DNA from: Burkholderiales bacterium Ga0077544
Lineage (GTDB): Bacteria; Pseudomonadota; Gammaproteobacteria; Burkholderiales; Burkholderiaceae_D
DNA length: 64,000 bases
Direction: 5' to 3'
Assembly (NCBI GenBank): GCA_001464355.1
Contig: LNEU01000017.1
Span: 23,824-87,823 of the forward strand
The notes beneath the pieces are model-generated. The model did not search any database, had not been told where the DNA came from, and saw only the letters and a list, made by a program, of their open reading frames with translations. How positions within the stretch are numbered: position 1 is the stretch's first letter; each line of letters starts with the position of its first letter. The position numbers were made by a program, and so were the translations under genes. This document shows, in pieces, positions 25,601 to 37,600 of the stretch.

Positions 25601-28600
25601 TTGTCAATAACACGCCAGCGTTCATCAAGCTGATGGGCATCACCATTCCGGAAAGTAATGGCGGCCTGTTCATCAATGGCGTACAAGCTAGCAGCAATCC
25701 GGAAATCACTGCGCTCAACACAGCGATTGCCGGTGTTTCGACGACAGCTACATTCAATTCGATTACCCAAACTGCGACCGCTAATCCGCCGTTGATTTCG
25801 GTAACAAATAAATTCAATCCTGCGACATACAACCCAGCTCCTGGTCGAGTGAATTTTGCGTCACCAGATATTACTGTACTAGGCGCGATCACCAATCTGG
25901 GCGGTAGCCTTTCGCTGGTGATCGAAGGCGGTAGCGGCGACATTCAAATTTCGGCACAAGTACGCGCCAAAAACATGGCGATCGTCACCGGGGGCAATGT
26001 TTATATTGATGGCGTGACTGCTTATTCTGTAGGTGGTGAAGCACTGGCAACATGGAAAACTGTCACAGACACCATCATGGCCGGCACCGATGGAGTAGCA
26101 GGTAATGCAACGTCGCCTGCCGCCTTGGCTGCAATTGCAGCTGCCAAGGCGGCAGGTCCTGCCAGTGGCGTCGTGATTGGTTACAAAGATGGCGCGCCGG
26201 TGTACTCGACAGTGTCGATGCCAGGTGTGAACTTGTATGCAGATCGCATCCACATCACTGCGCAATATCTGAACGTGAACGGCGTGATCCAAAGCGGCAA
26301 GGATAACTACACACTTACCATTACCGATGCAACACGCATAGAGATTCAGGGAATTTCCAGCAACGCAACAGGCCGCGTCTTGTTGAAAACAGCGTCGAAC
26401 GGCGACTTCAATGTGTTCTGGAATACCGGCGACAAACGTATCGAAATCGATGAGCTGCGTGTTAGCGGCGGTTACATCGAACTCGATGCGCATGTCACCA
26501 ATACCGGCACCGGCGAAATTAAACTGTTGGGTGGGTACGCCGATGTTTCTATCGACAATCAGACCACTTACGATCTGGTGATCAAACGTATCGATACTTC
26601 GGAACGTGGTAGTGGCAAGCTATTGATTGTTGATCGTTCGAAACCGGTTGTTACTAACGGAGTGACTACGCAACCGTTCACCGTTACCTTGTATGAGAAA
26701 TCAGGTGACAAAGTTACGGTAACCGTTGACAGAGGTATTGCAGGCCAGGCGCCTGTATCAACAGTGGTTGATAACATCAGCACTTATGACGTACAGGATG
26801 GCCAGCGTTACGGCTGGGCAATCGCGCAAGATGCGGCGGAGCGCAAGAGCGCCACGATGGGCCAAAGTAGCTGGCTCGGGATCGATGCATTTGCAGCTGA
26901 TCCAAGCACGATCACATGGCAAACGACGGAGCCGCTGGGCGCGCCAAAATTAATAGGCGGCGCAGCCTACTATTACACCGGTACCGGCAGCGATTTCGAC
27001 TACTCGTACAATCGTGTCGAGACTGGCACCAAAAACTACCAAACTAATCAGCACACCACCAGTACCTGGTACGGTAAAGAAACGCAATGGACGACTTTCG
27101 TTCAGGAAAATAAATTTACCGATGTTCACACGTTCTCCATCAAGGCTGATCACGACATCAAGATCAATTTCATCGGCGATAGCAGTAGCGATGTCACCGT
27201 CAAATCGGCTGGCTCCATTTTGCTGGCTGGTGCGATTTCAAATGAGTCCGGTACAACTACGCTGATTGCAGGCAATCGTATTGACCATCTGGTTGATAGC
27301 GCTTATGTCGGTGGTCAGATTGTTAACCTGACAGCGACTAACGGTATTGGCACAAATTCCGTCAGTGGCAGTACCACGCTGATCAATGGCTTGAACACCG
27401 ATTTGTCGGCGACGCCAACCTACGATTTCACAACCAGCTCTGGCGCAACATCCGTTTCTAACGGTACGCAGATCAAGTTGTCCACCACATATAACGGTGG
27501 CGGTATTGCTGGCAAGGTTTATAAATATATTGGCAGCGGCACATCGCTCAATCTGGGTACGCAAAATTATTCAGATACCAGCAAATGGCAATTGACGACG
27601 TCGAGCAGCGCTAGTTACGTTGCTGAGAACTCGGCAAAAATCGTTGTCGGTCAGAAGGTTCTGATTGGCGCCGGCTATGCGGCTGGCGGCGAAGTCGGAC
27701 AGGTCTACAAATACATCGGCGATGCAGCCAAGATCGATTTGGCGACAGCCAACTATGCAGATACATCGAAGTGGACCAAGGTCGAATCCTTGCCTGCGTT
27801 GAATGTAACTGCAGGTGGCAAGGTTCTGATCAATGAAATCGTCGGTGACATGGCGGTTGGTGCAATCCGCGCTGGTGCAGGACAATCCGTCACATTAACA
27901 GCGCAAGGTTCGATACTCGCTGCAAAAAATACCGATGGTCGTGTTGGTGCGAAAACGCAGGCAGGCGGCTCGGTCACGCTGAACGCACTGAACGGCAGCA
28001 TCGGTAGCGCGGCACAAGCAGTGACGCTTTACTCCGGCAGCACTGCGGTTGACACCATCATCGCGTTGGCGGCACAAAACATCTATCTGACCGAAGGCGA
28101 CTTCGATGCAGGCGGAACCAGTGGCCTGGATCACATGCGCATCGAATTGATTGAATCGCGCTCGACCAACGGTACGATTGTGTTGACCGTCAAGGATGGC
28201 TCGCTGATCGACGGTAACAAATCGCAGGAAGTGGATGAGCGTGCACGCGAAGAGCTGTTGGGCGGTGTCTGGAAAGATCTCAATCTGACTGAAGGTACCG
28301 GCGCTTTGCAAAAAGTATCCGATACGATCCTTGCGTACAAAAATGCGAAGGAACAGGACTACCGCACTTACTGGACATATCGTAGCGAGCAGGCAAATCC
28401 AGCTGTTTACGATGCAAGCTTCCAGGTTCATCTGACAACTGAGCAGTCGGCTTATTACACTGGCGTATTGGGCTACAGCGCGGCACAAATTACCACGCTG
28501 GAAAACAAATTGACTGCTGAATACGCAGAGCTTCATGTTCGCTATGGCAGCGTAGGCAATACCTACAACGCAGCGTACAGCTTCGACATCACATCGGGTG

Positions 28601-31600
28601 ACGGCCTGACGGAAGTTAATAAACTGAAATCCGCGATCAAGGTCTGGACCGAAGCAGAATTGTTGAACACGATGAGTGCCGGTTTATTGAAAGCCGCAGC
28701 CAATACGCAGGTCAACATTGAAGCGCCGAACATCATCGGTAAAAACGTCACGATCAATGCGTCGAATAATGTCGGCAGCAATGACACTTCCTTGACCATC
28801 ATCTTGCCAACCAACGGTTCGCAACTGGTGCTGACGCCGGAACAAAAACTGGCGTTTGCTGCAGCGGATCGTATTGACGTGACTTACCTTGCCGGTAATC
28901 CTATCGTCAACACTACAGTCAATTTCCATGACAACGTCACTGCTAATGACACGATTACACGTACCGGCAGCAGCTGGACTGCCAGCGGTCTGGCGGCAGG
29001 CATGCATATCCAGATTTCCGGCTCGACTGGAAATGCCACGGATAAAGGCGAGTCATATCAAATCAAGAGCATTACGGATGTAACCGTGAATGGTGTGTTG
29101 ACCAGTACCATCACGCTGACGTCAGGTGCAACACTGGTGAACGAAACCGGGAAAATCGTTACGCTGACTCCAGTGGCACTCAACCCAACGCGTTCTGATG
29201 TGGTTTCTGCCGCGATCAATTTTGCGTTGACTGCAGGTGTACCAACGATCACACGCACTGACGGTGGTGACTGGCTGGCAGATGGTTTCGTTGCAGGGGA
29301 ATTGTTCCAGGTTTCCGGCAATACGAAAAATTCGACCAGCAGTACGGTCTATTACACGATTGCCAGCGTCACCGAATCGACAATTACCCTGGTCGCCGGT
29401 ACTTCCCTCGTTGCTGAAACTGGCGTCGAAGCGATCTTTACACCGAAGGTCAGCAACCCTGCAGCATTGCGTCCAGCATTGACGGCGATCGTTATCGAAC
29501 GTCGTGACGATGTGAACGTCGATGCTACCGGTCGCGTCAAGGTCACTGCTGGTAACGAGGTTTATCTTGGTTCTGGTCAGTTGCAGCAGGCCATGAGTAT
29601 CGATCAGGTAGTCAGTACGAACAACAAGGACATCCGCATCAAGAGCAAGTTTGGTGTGATTAACGATGCGCTGGCGGACGGTAACGCTAACGTTATCGGT
29701 AATGATCTGATTGTAGAAGCAGGACAAGGCGCAATCGGCTCGATTTCCAAAGCGCTACTGACCAACCTCACGGGCACTTTGACTGCACGCTCTTTCAACA
29801 GTCTGTACATCACCGAGATCAGCGGCAATATGTTGTTGGAGGGTGCGCAATCCACGACAGGTATCGTGCATCTGGAAGCGACCTCCGGTTCTATTCTGGA
29901 TGGCCTCAATAGCGATACCGCAAAAATATCTGGTAATCGCATCGAGCTGGTGGCTTCGGGTGCCATCGGTGCCAGCGGCAATATGCTGGAAACCGATTTG
30001 ACCGCAACCGGCACGCTCAACGCCAACGCTAGTGGCGATATCTTTATGTGGGAAACCTTGGGTGACTTGAGTCTCGACGTCATTCGTTCGACAGGCGGCG
30101 ACGTGACTTTGGGGGCTAGCGGTTCCATCCTTGACGTCGGTAGCGCTGTCGATGTTGACGCATCGCGCCCAGGCATCGATATTTTTGCGCGCAGTATTTC
30201 ACTGACAGCACAGAACGGTTCTATCGGTCGCTCCGGTAATGACATCGACATCGATACTAATAGCGGTAATTTGAACGGTACGTCAGGCACACTGACTACC
30301 GTCAGCATGCAAGATACTTTCATCATCGAAGTACTGGGTAACCTGTTCATCAATGAAATCGGTACCGGCGTCAATGCAGTTGGTACCACGGCGTACACCG
30401 CTTTCGTCGCATCGGCAGGCAGTATTTTCAACGGCCGTTCCGATAACGGCAGCAATATCACATCCGGCCGCACCAAGTTGTTCGCTACAGATGACATCGG
30501 TACTGCCAGCAAACATCTGACGACCAGAGTCGGAACCTTGCAAGGTAACGCAACACTCGGCAGTACCTACATCTCGAATACCGGCGCGATGACGCTGGCG
30601 ACACTCGATGGCGCTAACAGCGCGGCGATTACATCAGGCGGCACGGTTGTGATCACGACAGCCAGCCCGATGACGGTCAGCCAAAATGTCGATGCAGGCG
30701 GTGGCATCACGCTGATAGCGCTGGACAAGGATGGCGGCACCGCTGACAGCATTGTGATTGCAGCGGGCAAAACGATACGCAGTACAACCTCGTATGTCCA
30801 CATCAAGGCGGGTGACGATGTCACGGTCGAAGCCGGTGCCAGTGTTATCGCGAAAACCGAACTGACTATCGAAGGCGATTATCAGGGCGATAAAGATGGC
30901 GTTGCAGCACCGCTCAATCAAGCCAACAAGGATGCGGCAGGCAGCATCATCACCATCAACGGCACGCTGAAATCGGATACGCACATTGACTTCTTTGGTG
31001 AAGCTCAGGACGACACCATCATCGTATCCGGTACCGGTTCGATCTCTGCACCAAGCGTCAATTTCAACGGTGCTAAAGGTAACGACAAGATCAATTTGTA
31101 CGGAACAATCAACGCGACAACCATCAATCTGCATGGCGATGATGGCGATGATACGGTCAATGTCTGGGGCACGATCAAGGCGACGCAGTTCAACCTGTAC
31201 GGCGATAGCGGCAACGACAGTATCGCGCTCAATCCGGATAGCGTAGCAGTCGGTTTCAACGCCGCCTACGATTTGATTTTGCAAGCGAACACCAATATCC
31301 ATGGTGGAGCGGGTGAGGATACGATGTCGGTCAGCCATTTGTTGACGATGACTACCCGAAATAATGGTGTACGCGATCAGATTTCGATCGATGGCCAAGG
31401 CGGCACCGATCAGTACATCATCAACGTCAAGGGCACATCCGACTACATTGTCAACATCAACGATAGCGGTGCACCAGCTGACGGTGCGGATCAACTGACG
31501 ATCAACGGCACCAATACGGAAGACACCTTCCTGGTACGCAAAAACTTTGTGGCGTCGATGGATGCGCTTCCTGCTGTAGCCGGCGATCAGGTGCATTACA

Positions 31601-34600
31601 CCAACCTGGTCGAACGCATCAACTACAACGAAAGCATCAACGGTCGGTTGTTGATCAACGGTCTGGATGGCGGTGATTCGTTCTACGTCGATGACAATTC
31701 GACCATTACCACACTCGATGGCGGCGATGGTTCGGATTACTTCCAGTTCGGTCAAATGTTTGGTTCGGTGCGTGATACGACCCACGTCGCTCCCGGCGAT
31801 GAAATCGAAACGGTTCAAACCACGCTGGGTTACCTTTCACGTGGTATCAGCTTTGCTACCACCGCCTTTGGTGGTGACGGCGACGATCGCTTCACGGTTT
31901 ACAGCAACAAGGCACCGTTGAAATTGTTCGGCGAAGCTGGCAATGATGAATTCGTGGTTCGTGCGTTCTTGTTGACCGGTACGGGCCTGTCGGTTGCCGA
32001 TACGCAATTGAACGGCGGTAGCGGCGATGATCACATCGAATACAACATCAATGCGCCGGTCGGCATAGACGGCGGCACCGGTGTCGATACGATTGTTGTG
32101 GTCGGTACTGAAGCATCCGACAACTTTGTCATTACCGACAAGGGCGTACAAGGTGCAGGTCTGAACATCGACTTTACCGGCGTCGAAAAACTTGAAATCG
32201 ACGGCATGGAAGGCGACGATCACTTCTTCGTTCTCAGTACCGCAGCTGGCATGGTCACGACGATTATTGGTGGTCTCGGCAACGATACGATTGATATTGG
32301 CGGCGACGTCACCCAAAAAATCGTCTCGAAAGACGTGGAAGGCACTAGTGGCTTCATCAACCATGCAGTCAGCAGTACTGATCCAGCCTACAACGGTATT
32401 TACGCTGAAGGCATCAAGCTCAATGTGGCAACTGGCGCAGTGGGCGCAGTCGGTATCAAGCAACAAGCTGCAGGCGATTTGACGGTAGTTGAAAACGGTG
32501 CATTAGGTACCGACACGACGTACTACAACATCGCGATGAACGTCGCACCGCCGACATACGCGAATGCTGCTCCGATTTATTTGACGGTATCCGGCACGCA
32601 ATCGAACAGCAAAGACACGGCTGCCGGCGGCAAGAGCATTGAGGTTTCGCTCGATAACATCAACTTCTCGCAATCGCTGGTATTGACCTTTGATCCGACC
32701 GCTGCTGTTGGTTCTGTCAATGACTGGTTGCGCAACCAGAAGATCTATGTGCGCGCAACGGGCGACCTCGCAGCAGAAGGCGAACGCGTAGCGATGATCA
32801 GTCATTCGATTTTGAGTGCAGATCCAGCGTTCAATCATTTATTGGTCGCAAACGTACAAGTCCGTGTGATCGACAACGATCAAGCTGGCATCATCGTTAC
32901 GCAGACCTCGGGTTCAACGCAAGTGCTGGAAGGCGATGCAACTGGCGATACGTATTCGATTTCATTGACAAAATCCCCTGCAGCGAATGAGATTGTCACC
33001 GTGCATCTCGGTTTTGACATGATGCAACTGGCGATCGCTTCGGCAGTCAACGATGCTGCCTTGCAGGCACGCATCGATACTGTGAATGGCACCGTCGCAT
33101 TCGATAGCAGCAACTGGAATACGCCGTTCGTGGTGCAAGTGACTGGCGTCGAAAACTCGACACCAGAAAACACTGCTGGCGTCGTTATCAAGCATAGCGT
33201 CACCAGTGTCAGCACCAACGGTGGCGCGCGTGAATTCGTCAACGTGGATACACAAGACCTGACAGTTGATGTGCGAGACAACGATATCGGCGGCGTACTG
33301 GTTGTTCAGTCTGAAGGTTCAACTCTGGTATCCGATACCAGCGACGAGTCCTACACGATTCAATTGACCAAGCAACCGACGGCTCCTGTCACGATCAAAC
33401 TGCTGTCCGATGGCAAAACATTGTTAAGCAGTTACGATACCGATCCACGTTTCTCATTGATTGATGGCGTACCTAGTGTCACCTTTACAGCGGCAAACTG
33501 GGATCAGGCATTCAAGGTCAAGGTCGCGGTTAATCCGGATGCACCACAAGTAGTCGGTACGCAACCGGTACAAACCTATCCACTCCAGCAGCACGTCGTG
33601 GCGCAAGTTAAAGGCCCGCTCTTCATCGAAGGCAGCGCCATTGAAGGTCGTGACCGTTCGCTCAAAGTCGCAGTCATGCTGCCGACCGAAACCGATACAG
33701 CTTTGCCTATCGTTAATCTGGAAGCGCAGGAAAGTACCAACACCGATACGCTCAACATCTTCAATGACGGCAGCGTGTCGAATGACACCGGTACTTTGGG
33801 TAAGGTGACCAACACGAGCGGTCTGTCAGCACTGTTCGGCAACAATGCAACCAACACAGCTGACAAGCTGGCGGAATTTGCCAACCTGCAAGGTTTGGGT
33901 ATGGGCGCTGGTGTTACCTTGAATTTTGGGACAACGGTGACGCCGGATATGCGCACTTTCGATGCTGGCATTACTTATCACGGCATTGAAATCGTCGATG
34001 TCAAGCTCGGCAAGGGTAATGACACGTTCACCGTCACACATACCACTGCAGGCGCGATTACAGTGGTGCAGGGCGGCGGCGGCAACGACACCTTGATCGC
34101 TAACGGTGGTGGCGGCCCGTTGGCACCACTGGTCTTGTTCGGTGATACCAGTCAGGACGGCAAGTTCTACAGCACGACCATTGACGGTTTGGGAATTCAC
34201 AACCAAGGTAATGGCTTTGCCTTCACTAACTTTGGCGAGGACATCATCGATGCACGCGGTGCAGGCGGCGGCGTCACCATTTATGGCGGACAAGGTAATG
34301 ACACGATCTACGGCAGTGAATATGCCGACCAGATTGCTGGTGGTTCTGGCAAAGATACGATTAACGGTAATGGCGGCAATGACCATATCTACGGCGATGC
34401 AGGCTTCAACATCGATCTGTCGAAACGCTTCAGTGTCGCTGGCGATATTCTGACTGTCGTCAATGCTGCCAGCAGCAATGATTACGCAGGAACTCGTGAC
34501 GAACTCGTCGTCGGCAATGACATCATCGACGGTGGAGCAGGTGATGACATCATCATCGGCGATCACGGCGTGATCACGCAGATTGCCGGTACCAAACGTC

Positions 34601-37600
34601 TGCTCAGCAATGGCAGCGTGACGCAAATCGCTACCTTCAACGATACAACTGGCGGCGCTGATCTGATAACGGATCGTTTCGGCAACAATATTGTGTTCGG
34701 CGGCATCGACGGCGATACCATCACCGTCGCTGGCACAAGCAACATCGTCATCGGCGACAACGGCAAGATCGAATTTACGGCTGATGCAAGCAAACTGGTC
34801 TCTGTGGAAACCACTGACTACAATCCAATGCTGGGCGGTAACGATACGATCACTGCGGAAAGCGGCAACAGCATTCTGTTCGGCGGTGTCGGTGCAGATA
34901 TCATCACCACCGCAGTCGGTAACGATACGATCTTCGGCGACAACGGCAAGATCGCTTACAGCGTTTCCGGTATCGCTTCCTTGCTGCGCACGACCGACAC
35001 AACAGAAAGCACAGGCGGTATCGATCGCATCAGCACTGGCAGCGGGAAGAAATTTGTCTTCGGCGGTGTAGGTGCGGATCAAATCACGCTCGGTCTGGCA
35101 GCGTTGGAGAGCACTAGCGGCATCGTTATCGGCGACAACGGTTCTATCCAACTTGACGCTACTGGTGCATTTGCATTGACAGCTGAGAGCCAAGGCTATT
35201 TGGTAGCTAGCGGTAGTCTCGGCGGCAATGACAACATAGAAACCGGCAATGGCAACCACGTTATCATCGGCGGTTTTGGCGCGGATCACATCACTACCCG
35301 CAACGGTGACGACACGATCTTCGGCGACAACGGCATCATTAATTTCAACGCGCAAGGCAAGTTTGCAACACTGGCTTCGACCAGCGACAGCGTGACCAGC
35401 GGCGGCAATGACACGATCACGTCAGTCAATGGCAGCAAGATTGTTATCGGTGGTACAGGCGCAGACATTATCAATGTCGGTGTGGGCGACGGCATCATCC
35501 TCGGTGATAGTGGCACTGTCACCTACGATACGGCAGGCACTTTCGTTCGCGGAATCGAAAGCCTGGCAGGCGATACGAGCCATGGCGGCAACGACGAAAT
35601 CACTGCAGGCAACGGTAATCACTTCATCATCGGTGGTTTCGGTGCTGACAAGATCACGACCGCTACCGGCAGCGACTACATCCTTGGCGATAATGGCAAC
35701 ATCGTGTTGAACGCAACCGGTAAAGTCGCGGCGATGACATCGAACGTCGATAGCAATATCAGCGGCGGTGCAGACATCATTCATGCAGCGGATGGCGACA
35801 AGTTCATCATTGCTGGTGTGGGTGCAGATGAAATCGTGGTTGGCACTGGCACTACGAACGGTTCTTCTATCATCATTGGTGACAATGGTCGTATCACGTT
35901 CGATGCTGCCGGCGTCTTGCCGCAACTGGCAGAAAGCCTTGATTTCTCCGCAGGCCTGCTGGGTGGCGATGACACGATTACTACGGGCAACGGCAATCAC
36001 TTAGTTATCGGCGGTATCGGTTCAGATACGATCAAAACATCGACTGGCCGTGATGTCATCGTTGGCGACAACGGTATCATTACATTGAATGCAGCCGGTC
36101 TGGTTATCAGTGTTGATGGCACTGTCGATACGCTCGCAACCGGCGGCGGCAACGACACTATCACTGCAGTCGACGACAACAAGATTGTGATTGGCGGTAT
36201 CGGCAACGACAGCATTACTTTAGGTAATGTTGCTAGCGGCAGCAGTATCGTACTCGGCGACAATGGCCTGGTTACCTTCAATGCGGCTGGCACCATTCTG
36301 CGTCAAGTGAAGAGTACCGGTTACCACGACGGCTTTGGCAGTGATGACACCATCGAAGCAGGTAACGGCAATCACTTCATCATCAGCGGCTTCGGCGCGG
36401 ATAAAATCACGACCGGGAACGGCACCGATTATTTGTTCGGTGATAACGGCATCATCGATCTGGATGCAGTCGGCACAGTGGTTTCGCTGGATTCCAGTGA
36501 CGACACATTGGTTTCGGCTACCACGCTGGCAACCGGCGGCGTCGACATCATCAGTGCAGGCAACGGTGACAAGTTCGTCATCGCCGGCACAGAGGGCGAT
36601 AACGTCACAGTTCTTGCTGGCAACGGTTTGATCATTGGTGATAGCGGCAAGGTCAGCATAGATGCCAACGGTGTCACACGCACGATCGAAAGCACAGGTT
36701 ATCTAGCTGACCTCGGCGGTGACGATACGATTAAAACTGGCGACGGCAATCACTTCATCCTCGGCGGCTTCGGCAAAGATACGATCACGACAGGTACTGG
36801 TAGCGATTACATCCTCGGCGACAACGGCAGCATTACCTTGAATGCAGTCGGCAAAGTCACGCGCATGAATTCGAGTGTTGATACCAAAGTGAGCGGTGGT
36901 GATGACATCATTACTTCTAATGATGGCAACAAGTTTGTCATCGGTGGCGTCGGCGCAGATACGATACGCGTCGGTGCGGGTAACGGTATCTTCCTCGGCG
37001 ATAACGGCTTTGTTGAGTTCGATGCAGCCGGCAATCTGGCGCAGTTGATTGAAACCACTGGTCACCTGACTGAAACAGTCGGCTACACCACCGGTCTCGG
37101 CGGTAACGACATCATCGAAACCGGCGACGGCAAGCATTTCGTTATGGGTGGTGTCGGCAACGACACCATCACTACCGCGAATGGCCTGGACTTCATCTTC
37201 GGTGACAACGGTCGCATCATTCTGAATGCAGCTGGTATCACGACTTCGTATGAATCATTCTTCGATACCGCAGTCAGCGGTGGCGACGATGTGATCGTTA
37301 CGCTGCAAGGTGTCAAGCATGTGATCGGCGGCTACGGCAATGATCGCATCACCATGGGCGATAGCGATAACATCGCCTTCGGTGATAACGGCAAAGTTGT
37401 CTTCAATGATGCAGGCAACGTCTTGACCATGGTCAGTACCAATCCTGCGGTCGGCGGTAATGACATCATTGTGAGCGGCAGCGGGCGCAATGTACTGGTT
37501 GGTGGATTCGGTAACGATGACTTGCGCGCAGGCGACGGTGGTAACGCGATTCTCGGTGACAACGGAGAGATCACACGTGCTGCCAGCGGCAAGTACATTC

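Noticed and set aside
33826..35355. A 509-codon minus-strand frame inside the giant gene
   Set aside because: It is the reverse reading of the regular RTX repeat codons; it has no family pattern, and similar long antisense frames occur all along the giant gene.
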